Assembly: GCA_028285385.1 (NCBI GenBank)
Contig: JANQPR010000056.1
Coordinates: 1-43,101 of the forward strand
Length of the DNA: 43,101 nt
Direction: 5' to 3'
From: Phycisphaera sp.
GTDB lineage: Bacteria; Planctomycetota; Phycisphaerae; Phycisphaerales; Phycisphaeraceae
Shown: positions 1 through 7,888 of the stretch, piece after piece
Position numbering within the stretch: the stretch's first letter is position 1
Layout: each line of letters begins with the position of its first letter
The notes under the pieces: generated by a model
Told to the model about the DNA's origin: nothing
What the model saw: only the letters and a program-made list of their open reading frames with translations
The model's database searches: none
Program-made: the position numbers and the translations under genes

Positions 1-51
1 CGCCCGGAGCTTTCCGATGATCTGCTCCGGCGTGTGTCGCTTCCTGGCCAT
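1..51 (-). CDS. IS3-family transposase OrfA, N-terminal 17 residues
   Basis: This is the first 17 codons of a transposase subunit that continues beyond the left edge. OrfA of IS3 elements is a small helix-turn-helix protein that binds the element ends and is joined by programmed frameshifting to the DDE subunit OrfB. The start 'MARKRHTPEQII' is highly characteristic of this group. Nothing can be said about whether the rest is intact. Confidence 0.7.
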   Translation of the reverse strand, partial: MARKRHTPEQIIGKLRA

Positions 52-132
52 AACCAACCTGCCTTTCCTGAATGCGTCCTTGGCCCGGGAACCTTCCCAA
101 AAGTCTTGGACTGGTTTTCAGGGGGCAGGTCA
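1..132 (-). mobile_element. 5' end of an IS3-family insertion sequence (cut by window edge)
   Basis: The minus strand from 51 reads ATG GCC AGG AAG CGA CAC and gives MARKRHTPEQIIGKLRA, the typical N-terminus of an IS3-family OrfA (helix-turn-helix subunit). Upstream of it, ending at 132, the minus strand reads TGACCTGCCCCCTGAAAACC, which looks like an IS3-type terminal inverted repeat (TG start, C-run, then AAAACC). The element would therefore start at 132 and continue leftwards out of the window. The other terminus and the target duplication cannot be seen. The family call is from recognition of the OrfA start and the end style. Confidence 0.72.
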
Positions 133-164
133 ATCTCCTCGATCGGAGTACGCTGGATGTTCAT
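133..164 (-). pseudogene. 5' stub of a gene apparently interrupted by the IS3 element
   Basis: On the minus strand an ATG at 164 follows a good ribosome-binding site (AAGGA, with a nine-base spacer) and reads MNIQRTPIEEI before running into the IS terminus at 132. The short stub, a proper RBS and the abrupt junction suggest the element landed just inside a gene. The protein family is not recognisable from 11 residues. It could instead be a chance start. Confidence 0.35.
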
Positions 165-824
165 GGCGGATTCCTTGCTCGGTGCGCGTAGCGATCGCGC
201 GGGTGGTTCCCGGGCCGTACAGTTCGATGGCTTGTCGGCCGCCCGAAACAGGCAGACCGATCGCGCCTTCAGCCGGACCGGCCCGGGGAGCAAGTCCGCT
301 GAGTGTTTTCTCCGAGTATTGGGAGCCCGAGTCGCGGGAAGATCCCCATCCGCGGTCGGGTTGAGGCCCCGCCGCCTCAGAGGTGAACTGCTTTGCCGCC
401 CCCATGGGAAGCGCCGCCAGCCAACTCCGGTACGCAGTGTTCACGGCTCAATGCGGGGAGGCCGTGCACCGGATGGACACCGCAGTTTCCCTCCGTCCAC
501 AAGCCCATGCTTGCGTGGAGGGCGATACCCAGTTGGCCGCTTGAACCTGTTCGAGAGCACCCGGCCCATGCCGTCTGCGTCTGAACCAGTTCGCCTTCAC
601 GCCTCTGCCCTGCAGGGTGGAAAGGGTGCTGCGCAACATACTATTGTACCCAAAACAGCCTTCTCCGAATAGCGATTTGGACGTGTTTGGCCAAACTTTT
701 TTGCTCACCGGGCGTGCGATCAACGTCTTCTTAAGCGAAGATGTGAAGCTGGATAAATCTGGCAGACAAGCACAGGTTTAACCCATCGATCTCACGGATC
801 ATTACATACTTTCAGGGGCCGCCG
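165..824. other. Gene-poor stretch between the IS3 end and the GIY-YIG gene
   Basis: I find no recognisable gene. Long open frames on both strands are Arg/Pro/Ser-rich with no domain motifs and look like high-GC chance frames. The part near 165-200 should hold the promoter of the interrupted minus-strand gene, and 730-824 the leader of the GIY-YIG gene. An imperfect hairpin (CCCTCC ... GGAGGG) lies near 489-522. Confidence 0.5.
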
Positions 825-1544
825 ATGCTGCAATCCTTCCCTCCCGAAGTCGCGGAGAAACTCAAGACCTACGTCTACCGACTCATCGATCCGCGGAACG
901 GCGAGACGTTCTACGTCGGCAAGGGCGTGGACAATCGTGTCTTCGCGCACGTGCAAGCCGCGATCGACTCCGATGACCCCGGTGACAAGCTCAAACGCAT
1001 CCACGAGATCCGGGCGGCGGGTTTCGAAGTCGCCCACGTCATCCACCGGCACGGCCTGGACGACACCACGGCCTTCGAGGTCGAGGCCGCACTGATCGAC
1101 GCGTACCCGGGCCTGACCAACAGCGTCAGCGGCGCGGGCAGTGATTTCGGCGCGATGCACGCCCAGGAGATCATCAACCGTTATGGAGCCGAGCCCGCCG
1201 AGTTCCAGCACCGTGTGATGCTCATCAACATCAACCGCACCGCCGAGGAGACCACCCTTTATGAAGCCACGCGGTATTCGTGGAAGGTCAGCCCGGCCAA
1301 AGCGAAGAAGGCCGAGTACGTGCTGGCCGTGCGTCGCGGGCTAATCGTCGCGGTGTTTACCTCTCACGAGTGGCTGCCCGCTACCACCGAGAACTTCCCC
1401 GGCCGAGAGCCGGTACCGAAGCGATATGGATTCGTCGGTGAGGAGGCCCCAGAAGACATCCGAAAGCTCTACGTCGGCAAACGCATCCCCGACGAGTACC
1501 GCAAGCCCGGCGCCGCCAACCCCATCAAGTACAGCTACAAGTGA
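825..1544 (+). CDS. LEM-3-like GIY-YIG domain protein
   Basis: A 239-residue protein. An N-terminal GIY-YIG-type nuclease domain starts near residue 14 with 'YVYRLID', followed by 'FYVGKG' (residues about 29-34). This is the pair of strands that defines the family, here in the LEM-3-like form in which GIY/YIG are YVY/YVG. A later acidic segment with 'FEVEAALI' fits the metal-binding glutamate of the fold. The C-terminal half (about 120-239) is unassigned. Family knowledge suggests a metal-dependent DNA endonuclease acting in the cytoplasm, but the substrate is unknown. It stands alone between an IS element and a DUF1579 gene, in a setting typical of accessory genes. Confidence 0.75.
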   Translation: MLQSFPPEVAEKLKTYVYRLIDPRNGETFYVGKGVDNRVFAHVQAAIDSDDPGDKLKRIHEIRAAGFEVAHVIHRHGLDDTTAFEVEAALIDAYPGLTNSVSGAGSDFGAMHAQEIINRYGAEPAEFQHRVMLININRTAEETTLYEATRYSWKVSPAKAKKAEYVLAVRRGLIVAVFTSHEWLPATTENFPGREPVPKRYGFVGEEAPEDIRKLYVGKRIPDEYRKPGAANPIKYSYK

Positions 1545-1623
1545 TCCGTCCACAGCGCCAGGCACCCGGTCCAGTAACGCATACGCCGAGACACTTCGTA
1601 CAACGCATCAACGGAGACTAACG

Positions 1624-2097
1624 ATGTTTGCAAAACCTCAGGCTGAGCACCGGTGGCTTGAACAACTGATCGGTGACTGGAAGTTTGAGCACGACTGCCA
1701 AATGCCCGATGGAACAACATCCAAGACACCCGGCAGCATGTCCTGCAGATCCCTCGGCGGCCTGTGGGTCATTTGCGAGAGCAACGGCGAGTCGGCCGAA
1801 GGTGAATCGTGGTCATCGATCATGACGCTCGGCTTCGATCCGAAACAGAACCAATACGTCGGCACGTTTGTCGGCTCGATGATGGCCGACATCTGGCCTT
1901 ATCAGGGCGTCGTCGACGCAAGCGGCAAACGGCTTCCACTCGATTCTGAGGGCCCGAACTTCGACGGCAGCGGTCGTGGCAAGTATCGAGACACCATCGA
2001 GATCATCGACAAGGACAATTGGCTGTTTACCAGCGAACTGCAAGATGATGACGGGCAATGGGTGCGGTTCATGACCGGCAAGCACACCCGCGCCTAG
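1624..2097 (+). CDS. DUF1579 family protein
   Basis: A 157-residue protein with the DUF1579 pattern: 'WLEQLIGDWKFE' near the N-terminus, a central 'GLWVICESNGE', 'GFDPKQNQYVGTFVGSM' and a C-terminal strand 'WVRFMTGKHTR'. These form a predicted single beta-barrel domain of calycin-like type; the family has no established function. I chose the ATG at 1624 because GGAG precedes it and the family homology begins there, although the frame is open further upstream. It has no signal peptide, so it is probably cytoplasmic. It lies 79 bases after the GIY-YIG gene and ends in TAG. Confidence 0.8.
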   Translation: MFAKPQAEHRWLEQLIGDWKFEHDCQMPDGTTSKTPGSMSCRSLGGLWVICESNGESAEGESWSSIMTLGFDPKQNQYVGTFVGSMMADIWPYQGVVDASGKRLPLDSEGPNFDGSGRGKYRDTIEIIDKDNWLFTSELQDDDGQWVRFMTGKHTRA

Positions 2098-2276
2098 CCG
2101 AAGCAAAGACAACCCGAAGCCATCACTTGTCTTCGCTGAAGCGAAAATGATCTGATGAAACCCATACATGACCACGGGATTGACGCGAGCACGATGGGCG
2201 GTCTTAATACAGGCAAAATGAGCGAACCAGTTCTTGCGGTTCTCCTACCCAAGCATGAATAGACAATTTTCTGAGT

Positions 2277-2293
2277 ACAGACAATCTGTGTCC
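2277..2293 (+). repeat. ACAGACAATCTGTRTCC repeat, copy 1
   Basis: This 17-base string recurs at 13337-13353 with one difference (G for A at position 14). It contains the inverted repeat ACAGA-CAA-TCTGT. It lies in the intergenic region just beyond the DUF6503-like gene, next to the terminator hairpin. The function is unknown. Confidence 0.5.
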
Positions 2294-2304
2294 ATTTATG
2301 TTAA

Positions 2305-2335
2305 AGAGGCCGTGAACTTTAAGTCCACGGCCTCT
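2305..2335 (-). terminator. Rho-independent terminator of the minus-strand redox operon
   Basis: A hairpin with a perfect 10-bp stem (2305-2314 pairing with 2326-2335, AGAGGCCGTG/CACGGCCTCT) and an 11-base loop. It lies 17 bases past the stop codon of the DUF6503-like gene. On the minus strand the stem is followed by TTTAA, a weak U-tract. It may also serve the convergent plus-strand DUF1579 gene. Confidence 0.7.
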
Positions 2336-2352
2336 CTCGCGCGTCGGCTTCG

Positions 2353-3228
2353 TTAGCGAGGAGCTTCAAAGTCCTCGGGGCCGAATCCGTTTCCAAACTG
2401 GATATCTGTCATCTGCTGGTCGATCCAGACTGCCTTGGGGTCCACATCGCCGTCCCAGGACAAGGCGGGTGTGTACCGACGGGCAACGGGGAGCTGGATG
2501 TCGCCAAAGCGTTGGTAGCTGACTTCCATCAGGACCGGGTCGGTGATCCCAAAATCCACGACCGTGAAGAGGAATCGATCGACGCGGTGGGTCTCGGGGT
2601 GGATGTAGAGGTAGTAGGTGTCGGACTGGGCACCTTCGGGCATGTCAAAGGTCATCTCGACGACCTCGTAGGCCACGCCGTTGACTTCACGGGTGCCCTT
2701 GTACCGGTGGGTCGTGCCGGGGTCACTTAGCTTGTGCATCATCGAAAACCAGTAGAAGTTGGTTTTGCGGATGAACTGGGCCAAGCCCACCGCTTGCGGT
2801 TCCGCGACCACCTGGCCGTTGAGCGTGGTCCACGCGCTTTCACCATCCCAACCCTGGACGACGGCACCCTCTTGGTCGGGGAAGACGAACTTCTTGTGGT
2901 GATGCGGAGCGTAGCTGCCCCAGGACAGCTCGCCGTCGAAGAGATACCGCTCCGTCGAGATGTCCGACGTGAAGGTGTTGTTGTCGCGGAAGACGTAGGT
3001 GTACTGCACGTCGCCTTTGGCTTGGAGGTCGGCGTAGCTGCCCACGGCCGCGGCTACTTTGCCGATCAGCTCTGTAGCCTTAGCGTCCGAGGCGCGATCG
3101 GCCGCTTGGGCCTGCGGTCCGAGCGTGGCGACGAGCGCCGCCGCGAGCAAGGCCATTCGCACGATGAAGGCTTGTGGTGTGGTTTGGGTCCGGGTCAAAG
3201 CGATCCGTTGGGTCGATTCGTTAAACAT
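2353..3228 (-). CDS. Secreted DUF6503-like protein (LolA/LolB-like fold)
   Basis: A 291-residue protein with a signal peptide (hydrophobic 'MALLAAALVATLG' around residues 25-37, cleavage near 'AQAAD'), so probably periplasmic. The body alternates hydrophobic strands ('YTYVFRD', 'ERYLFDGELSWG', 'VVQGWDGESAWT', 'YYLYIHPETHRVDRFLFTV') as in beta-rich, lipoprotein-carrier-like domains. The segment 'HKLSDPGTTHRYKGTREVNG' resembles DUF6503. The family function is unknown. The ATG at 3228 has a strong AAGGAG nine bases upstream. It is the last gene of the presumed four-gene operon, 88 bases after the alpha/beta hydrolase, and is followed by a terminator. Confidence 0.7.
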   Translation of the reverse strand: MFNESTQRIALTRTQTTPQAFIVRMALLAAALVATLGPQAQAADRASDAKATELIGKVAAAVGSYADLQAKGDVQYTYVFRDNNTFTSDISTERYLFDGELSWGSYAPHHHKKFVFPDQEGAVVQGWDGESAWTTLNGQVVAEPQAVGLAQFIRKTNFYWFSMMHKLSDPGTTHRYKGTREVNGVAYEVVEMTFDMPEGAQSDTYYLYIHPETHRVDRFLFTVVDFGITDPVLMEVSYQRFGDIQLPVARRYTPALSWDGDVDPKAVWIDQQMTDIQFGNGFGPEDFEAPR

Positions 3229-3316
3229 GGCGGGGTCTCCTTGGGTTACAGGGGCTTCGAGTGTTCACCATCATTTGGAGGGGTGGGCGTGGTGAGTCGC
3301 CACAGGGCTTGGGGGT

Positions 3317-4195
3317 CTACCTGAGTTTTTGGAGGAAGCTACGGATCAGCGGAACGACCGCCGGGGCGTCTTCTTCCAGAACAAAATGACCGGTGTCGAA
3401 CAGGTGGAACTCGGGGCGATCGAGGTGCTGCCGATACGCCTCGGCTCCCGCTTCGATGAAGATGGGATCACGCTTGCCCCACGCGATCAGCGTCGGCGGC
3501 TGGTTGTCTTTCAGGAACGATTGCCATTGCGGATATAGGTCGACATTCGTCCGGTAGTCGTAGAACAGGTCGAGCTGCATCCGCGTCTGGCCGGGACGGG
3601 CAAGTCGAGCCAGGTCAAGGGCCCAGTTGTCCGGGTTGATGCCTTCGGGGTTGCGGGTCCCTTGGGTGTACTGCCACTTCACCCCTTCGGGGCTCATGAG
3701 CTGGTTGGCGATCGCCGTTTCCTTCTCGGCGGTGCGGTCCTCCCAGTAGCTGCGAACCGGGGCAGAGGCCTCGGGGTCGAAGCCCTCCTCGTAGGCATTG
3801 CCGTTCATCACGATCAGGCCCTTCACACGGTCGGGGTGCTGGGTCGCAAGCCGGAAGCCGACCGGAGCGCCGTAGTCCTGCATGCCCAGGACCCATTCGG
3901 TGATGCCCTTCTGTTCCAAGAGAGCACCGACAGTCTCGGCGAGGCGGTCGAAGGTGTACTCGTAGATCTCGGGGTCCGGGAAGTCGCTGTTGCCGAAGCC
4001 GGGGTAGTCGGGGGCGATCAGGTAGTGCTCGTCGCCGAGCTGATCGAGGACCGCCCGGTACATGTGGGAGGAGGCGGGGAAGCCGTGGAGCAACACGACG
4101 GCTTGCTTACCTGGCTTTCCGGCTTCGCGGAAGAAGACGTTGACGCCATCAACCTCTTCGGTGCCGTCTCTAACGCGTGTAAAGTCGATGGACAT
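3317..4195 (-). CDS. Alpha/beta hydrolase of the haloalkane dehalogenase / epoxide hydrolase group
   Basis: A 292-residue alpha/beta-hydrolase. The HGFP oxyanion motif is at residues 37-40. The nucleophile elbow 'GMQDYG' gives Asp107, not Ser. The acid is likely Asp243 in 'GKRDPIF' and the base His270 in 'DTGHF'. An Asp nucleophile is the mark of haloalkane dehalogenases and epoxide hydrolases, which act through an ester intermediate, rather than of esterases. A halide-binding pair cannot be assigned, so dehalogenase and epoxide hydrolase remain open. The ATG at 4195 is preceded by AAGGA. It is third in the CMD-peroxiredoxin-hydrolase-DUF6503 operon, suggesting removal of reactive electrophilic compounds in the cytoplasm. 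Confidence 0.85.
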   Translation of the reverse strand: MSIDFTRVRDGTEEVDGVNVFFREAGKPGKQAVVLLHGFPASSHMYRAVLDQLGDEHYLIAPDYPGFGNSDFPDPEIYEYTFDRLAETVGALLEQKGITEWVLGMQDYGAPVGFRLATQHPDRVKGLIVMNGNAYEEGFDPEASAPVRSYWEDRTAEKETAIANQLMSPEGVKWQYTQGTRNPEGINPDNWALDLARLARPGQTRMQLDLFYDYRTNVDLYPQWQSFLKDNQPPTLIAWGKRDPIFIEAGAEAYRQHLDRPEFHLFDTGHFVLEEDAPAVVPLIRSFLQKLR

Positions 4196-4304
4196 CGGAG
4201 TCTTCCTTTGCGATCAAGGGATGCTTGTGTTCATGGTGAAAGTCGCCTTCGCAGCGTGGGCGACTGCAATCCAGCTCGCCCACGCTGCGAAAACGCGTGT
4301 CGGC

Positions 4305-4973
4305 TTAGGCGTGTTGAGCCTCTGCCGGGGCAAGGTTCTGGACCACCGCCAGCACGTCTTCGGGGTTTGCACGCGTCGTGTAGTCGGGATCGACGTGCGA
4401 GAACGCGATCGTGCCGTCGGTGTCGATCACCAAGGTGGCCGGGATCGGCAGATCGAACTGGCCGGCACCGTTGAACTTCTCGAGGTCACCCCCCAGTTCG
4501 GCGTAGATCGGGCGGAGCTGTTCGGGAAGCGAGAACGCGAGGCCGAGTTGCTTGGCGTACTCGGCGCCGACATCGGAGAGTACCTCGAATTCAAGCTCGT
4601 TCTTCTCGATGGTGGACAGCGAGTTGTCGGGCAGTTCGGGAGTGATCGCGACCAACCGGGCCCCGGCGGCCGTGAGCTGCGGAAGCTGCTGTTGATAAGC
4701 CCTCAGTTCGAGGTTGCAGTAAGGGCACCAGCCACCGCGGTAGAAAACGATGACAACCGGTCCGGACGCGCGGAGGTCTTCGAGCCGTCGCTGCTGACCG
4801 GATGCGTTGGGCAGTGAGAAATCCTTGATCTGCTGATCGACCTTCGGGGCACCGTCAACGATCCCCGAGGCGTTGAGCTGCTCGATGGAGTCGGCGAATT
4901 GATCCGTCACCTCCTTGGGGAAGTTTTCGAGGACGTGGGCTTTGAGGTCGGCGAGTTCTTGAGTAAGTGACAT
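4305..4973 (-). CDS. Peroxiredoxin-like AhpC/TSA-family protein (PRX-like2 type)
   Basis: A 222-residue thioredoxin-fold protein. The active-site stretch 'FYRGGWCPYC' holds Cys83 and Cys86 at the end of a central strand, as in the PRX-like2 branch of the AhpC/TSA superfamily. It lacks the classic PxxxT/SxxC context of true AhpC. About 45 helical residues precede the domain. The role is probably reduction of peroxides or thiol-disulfide exchange, perhaps with the AhpD-like protein encoded upstream as reductant (inference). I chose the ATG at 4973, which has an AAGGAG nine bases upstream, over the longer open frame. It lies 59 bases after the AhpD-like gene. Confidence 0.85.
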   Translation of the reverse strand: MSLTQELADLKAHVLENFPKEVTDQFADSIEQLNASGIVDGAPKVDQQIKDFSLPNASGQQRRLEDLRASGPVVIVFYRGGWCPYCNLELRAYQQQLPQLTAAGARLVAITPELPDNSLSTIEKNELEFEVLSDVGAEYAKQLGLAFSLPEQLRPIYAELGGDLEKFNGAGQFDLPIPATLVIDTDGTIAFSHVDPDYTTRANPEDVLAVVQNLAPAEAQHA

Positions 4974-5032
4974 AGTGAGCTCCTTTTCGTGTCGTGGGGT
5001 TAACGAGGGTGAGGGTTGAGTGCTATGGACGA

Positions 5033-5596
5033 TCAGCTCGCCGCGTCTTCGGGGCTCCAAGCCATCGGCTGGAAGCCCTTGTCCAGGGGCGGGTTGACGA
5101 TGTGCGTCGTGTAGTTGGAGAGCACCTTGAGGCTCGTGCCCACGATCACTTCCAGAACCGTCTGCTTGGTGTAGCCGGCCGCAATGAACTCCTCGACCTG
5201 CTCTTCGGTGGCCCAGCCACGCGACTCGTTGACGATCTCGGCGAACTTGCGGAGGGCTTCGAGTTTGGGATCGGCGATAGGCGTGCCGGCACGCAACGCT
5301 TCGAGCACGTCTGCGTCCATGCCCTGCATCTTGGCCACGGTCGAGTGAGCGGCCATGCAGTAGGTGCAACCGTTCAGGCGGTTGTTCGTCATGAGAATGA
5401 TCTCACGCTCGGTCGGGCTGAGATCGGTCTTCTCGAACAGGCCCATCATGGTGAGGTAGGCCTCAACCTGAACGGGAGCTTCGGCCATGGTGGCCATGAG
5501 GTTGGGGACGAAACCCATCTTCTTCTGGACGGTTTCCAGGATGGGTTTCGAGGCTTCGGGGGCGGTTTCTACGGTGTATTGGATGTAAGTCGTCAT
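5033..5596 (-). CDS. Carboxymuconolactone decarboxylase / AhpD-like protein
   Basis: A 187-residue all-helical protein of the CMD/AhpD superfamily. The active-site motif is 'CTYCMAAH': Cys77 and Cys80 as a CxxC pair with His84, preceded by a conserved Glu64 in 'TEREIILM', as in AhpD, where this set drives peroxidase and thiol relay chemistry. The start at 5596 has AGAGG at a good distance. It is the first gene of the operon and directly downstream of a cluster of TetR-type operators. Likely role: alkylhydroperoxidase-type redox partner in the cytoplasm. True carboxymuconolactone decarboxylase activity is unlikely because the CxxC pair is present. Confidence 0.87.
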   Translation of the reverse strand: MTTYIQYTVETAPEASKPILETVQKKMGFVPNLMATMAEAPVQVEAYLTMMGLFEKTDLSPTEREIILMTNNRLNGCTYCMAAHSTVAKMQGMDADVLEALRAGTPIADPKLEALRKFAEIVNESRGWATEEQVEEFIAAGYTKQTVLEVIVGTSLKVLSNYTTHIVNPPLDKGFQPMAWSPEDAAS

Positions 5597-5653
5597 GGTT
5601 TCCTCTTTGGGGTTGGGGTTGAAGTTCCTGGCCGGCGAGATCACCTCGCAATT

Positions 5654-5671
5654 TTGTACCGATTGGTCAAA
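5654..5671 (+). promoter_or_regulatory. TetR-type operator O1
   Basis: TTGTACCGATTGGTCAAA, with a central ACCGATTGGT inverted repeat, lies 58 bases upstream of the AhpD-like start. Three further copies are near (5728-5746, 5757-5774, 6439-6458). This distribution around a TetR gene and its neighbour operon is the usual sign of an autoregulatory operator. Confidence 0.75.
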
Positions 5672-5727
5672 ACTTGATCGTAGTAATCAAGCAGTTTTCT
5701 CAGGATTCACCTTACCTTTCGCATTTA

Positions 5728-5746
5728 TTTGACCACTCGGTACAAA
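5728..5746 (-). promoter_or_regulatory. TetR-type operator O2
   Basis: On the minus strand this reads TTTGTACCGAGTGGTCAAA, matching O1 at 16 of 17 central bases but in the opposite orientation. It lies between the TetR stop codon and the AhpD-like gene. Confidence 0.72.
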
Positions 5747-5756
5747 CTATATCGTG

Positions 5757-5774
5757 TCTAAACCGGTCGGTCAA
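5757..5774 (+). promoter_or_regulatory. TetR-type operator O3
   Basis: Contains AAACCGGTCGGTCAAT, with ACCGGTCGGT at its centre. It is the weakest match in the flanks and lies 11 bases from O2, so two dimers could bind next to each other. Confidence 0.6.
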
Positions 5775-5811
5775 TACCATCTCAAAAAAATAACATGCCG
5801 CGCTGACCGGC

Positions 5812-6393
5812 TTACGCGACGAGACGGACAGCCTCCCGACCAATGACTTCGAGCTGTGACCGGTCGTACGCCCCGCGCCCCAGCAGGCGGATCGCCACCA
5901 TCAGACTGAACAGCGTCTTCGCCGTGGCCTGCGGCTCAACAGACGCGGGAATGTCACCACGCGCCTGCCCCACCTCGATGCAGCGGCGGAAAAACGCTTC
6001 CACGTGCTTCATGGAGTTCACCACAATACGCTTGACCTCGTCGCTGTGACCCCCGATATCCCCAGCGGTATTCACGATGAAACACCCGCGTTTTTCTGGA
6101 TCATCTGCCGACGACGCTACCAGATCTCCAAAAAACCGCTCGATAGCGGCCTTCGGGTCATCCATTGCCTCCAGCTCCGACAGATAAGCGCTGCGGGCTT
6201 GCGTGTCGTAGCGGACAAGGGCCTGGGTAAACAGGTCTTGCTTGCCCTTGAAGGCGTTGTACAGGCTCCCTTTGTTGATGCCCGTCGCCTCGATCAGGTC
6301 GGCAAGAGAAGTCGAGTCGTAACCCTTCTTCATGAAGACGGCCATTGCACTGTCGAGTACGTCGGCCTCATCAAATGATTTTTCCCAAGGCAT
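5812..6393 (-). CDS. TetR/AcrR-family transcriptional regulator
   Basis: A 193-residue repressor. The N-terminal HTH (about residues 8-54) reads 'VLDSAMAVFMKKGYDSTSLADLIEATGINKGSLYNAFKGKQDLF', the canonical TetR recognition region with the 'GINKGSLYNAF' recognition helix. The C-terminal helical domain has 'KRGCFIVNTAGDI', with a cysteine often seen in electrophile-sensing members (such as the NemR/AcrR type), but ligand sensing is inference. The ATG at 6393 has a perfect AAAGGAGG six bases upstream. It is transcribed toward the AhpD-peroxiredoxin-hydrolase operon, and shared ACCGATTGGT-type sites lie both upstream of it and in front of the operon. Confidence 0.9.
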   Translation of the reverse strand: MPWEKSFDEADVLDSAMAVFMKKGYDSTSLADLIEATGINKGSLYNAFKGKQDLFTQALVRYDTQARSAYLSELEAMDDPKAAIERFFGDLVASSADDPEKRGCFIVNTAGDIGGHSDEVKRIVVNSMKHVEAFFRRCIEVGQARGDIPASVEPQATAKTLFSLMVAIRLLGRGAYDRSQLEVIGREAVRLVA

Positions 6394-6438
6394 GCATGGC
6401 CTCCTTTCTCATAGCTTGTATCGGCATTATAGCACGTG

Positions 6439-6458
6439 TTTAAACCGATTGGTATAAA
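6439..6458 (+). promoter_or_regulatory. TetR-type operator O4 (tetR promoter)
   Basis: TTTAAACCGATTGGTATAAA, with the same ACCGATTGGT core as O1, lies 46 bases upstream of the TetR start within an AT-rich promoter-like region. This fits autorepression. Confidence 0.72.
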
Positions 6459-6609
6459 AAATATCCCACCTACAGATCTGAGATCCCGGCCAAACCCTAC
6501 AACAATCCGGCCCGATTCTTGGCTGCAAGCGCCGCAAAATATTTGATAAATATATTATTAACAAATGTTTATGGATTCAGTTTGCCAGCTAGCATGAAAC
6601 GCCCATGGC

Positions 6610-7830
6610 CTACTCCAACGCTCGGCATTCTCGCCGAAGCGGATTGGCCAAGCCGCCCCGTCGCTCGACGGTGATACCCGAAAGCCCCAGCCAATCGGCG
6701 AGTTTTCGTAGCTCCTTGGCCAATTCGATCGCCGTGTCGCTTGGCGCACTGTCTTCAAGATGCGCCGCCTTCACCCGAAGCGTGTCACCTTGGCGATCCG
6801 CCTTGAGGTCTACGCGGGCGACAAGTGCTTCATCCATCAGAAACGGCAAGACGTAGTAGCCATGGACACGCTTTGCGGCGGGCACATAGATCTCCAGCCG
6901 GAAACGCATCCCAAAGAGGCGTTCGGTACGGTCACGGGTCCAGATGAGCGGATCGAACGGGCAGAGCAAAGCGCGTGAAGCAACTTGACGCGGAACCCGT
7001 GTTTTCGGAGCGGTGTACGCATCGGGCCAACCCTCGATACAGATAGGCATGGCATCGCCGGATTCGATCAACTCGGCGAGGCGGGCTCGGGCATCTGCGA
7101 CAGGGAATCGGAGATAGTCGCGGAGGTCTTTTTCGGTAGCGATGCCCAAGGCAACCAACGCACGGCGGAGTAGTTCACGCTGCGCGTCCTCACGGCTCGG
7201 AGTAGATGATTGGGCGATGGTATCGGGCAGAACTCGCTCGGTGATGTCGTAGACGCGCTCAAAAGTACTACGACGAGTATGGGTGCTCACAAGACCCGCC
7301 CAGAAGAGCCATTCGATCGCACGCTTGCCTTCAGACCAGCCCCACCATGAACCTCGAGAACTTCCGCCATAAGTTAACTCACCCGCTGAGAGCGGACCAC
7401 ACTTCTCGATCTCAACCAGGACCGCGTCGATGAACTTCGCGTTCTCTTTGCGGAAGCGCACAAGGCCGCCATAGATGCCAGACCCGGCACGGGCATCCTC
7501 CATCCGCCACTGCCAGAGCGGGTAGGTTTCGACGGGTAGCAAAGATGCTTCATGCCCCCAGTACTCAAACAATCGACGACGCTGCCCATCGTACACCGCA
7601 CGATGCAGGGCTTTGGGGTCGTAGGCACCCAACCGCGTATATAGAGTCAAGAGATGCGCCCGCGCCAGGACATTCACCGAATCGATTTGCACGATACCCA
7701 ATTGCTGGACGACAGAGCCAATCTTACGAGCCGTGACTGAGCGTTGCGAGGGAGATGGCGGTTGCTGTAGACCTTGAGCGGTGATTGCGACACGGCGGGC
7801 TTCGGAGAGCGAAAGATGATTTCGCGGCAT
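6610..7830 (-). CDS. YcaQ/AlkZ-like winged-helix DNA glycosylase
   Basis: A 406-residue protein of the HTH_42 (YcaQ/AlkZ) superfamily, made of tandem winged helices that open crosslinked or alkylated DNA. The catalytic motif is seen as 'GIVQIDSVNVLARAH', giving Gln48-Ile-Asp50, i.e. the QxD form of the YcaQ branch rather than QxQ of AlkZ. Other family marks are 'LFEYWGHEASLLP' and 'CPFDPLIWTRDRTERLFGMRFRLEIYVPAAKRVHGYYVLPFL' (in part). Such enzymes excise bulky or crosslinked purine adducts, such as nitrogen-mustard lesions. The start at 7830 lacks a strong RBS. It sits between two redox/electrophile operons, which suits repair of alkylation damage. Confidence 0.88.
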   Translation of the reverse strand: MPRNHLSLSEARRVAITAQGLQQPPSPSQRSVTARKIGSVVQQLGIVQIDSVNVLARAHLLTLYTRLGAYDPKALHRAVYDGQRRRLFEYWGHEASLLPVETYPLWQWRMEDARAGSGIYGGLVRFRKENAKFIDAVLVEIEKCGPLSAGELTYGGSSRGSWWGWSEGKRAIEWLFWAGLVSTHTRRSTFERVYDITERVLPDTIAQSSTPSREDAQRELLRRALVALGIATEKDLRDYLRFPVADARARLAELIESGDAMPICIEGWPDAYTAPKTRVPRQVASRALLCPFDPLIWTRDRTERLFGMRFRLEIYVPAAKRVHGYYVLPFLMDEALVARVDLKADRQGDTLRVKAAHLEDSAPSDTAIELAKELRKLADWLGLSGITVERRGGLANPLRRECRALE

Positions 7831-7888
7831 GTGTATACATCATCCTCGTTCTTGTCCGTCGCGGTTCACGTGGTTGTGTTAACGCCCG

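Noticed and set aside
489-522. Imperfect hairpin CCCTCC ... GGAGGG in the left gene-free stretch
   Set aside because: The stem has bulges and no T-tract, and no gene ends there.
7832-7839. TGTATACA palindrome directly upstream of the YcaQ-like gene
   Set aside because: It lacks the central base and flanks of the AraR-like sites and is short enough to occur by chance. It is also far from the regulon genes.
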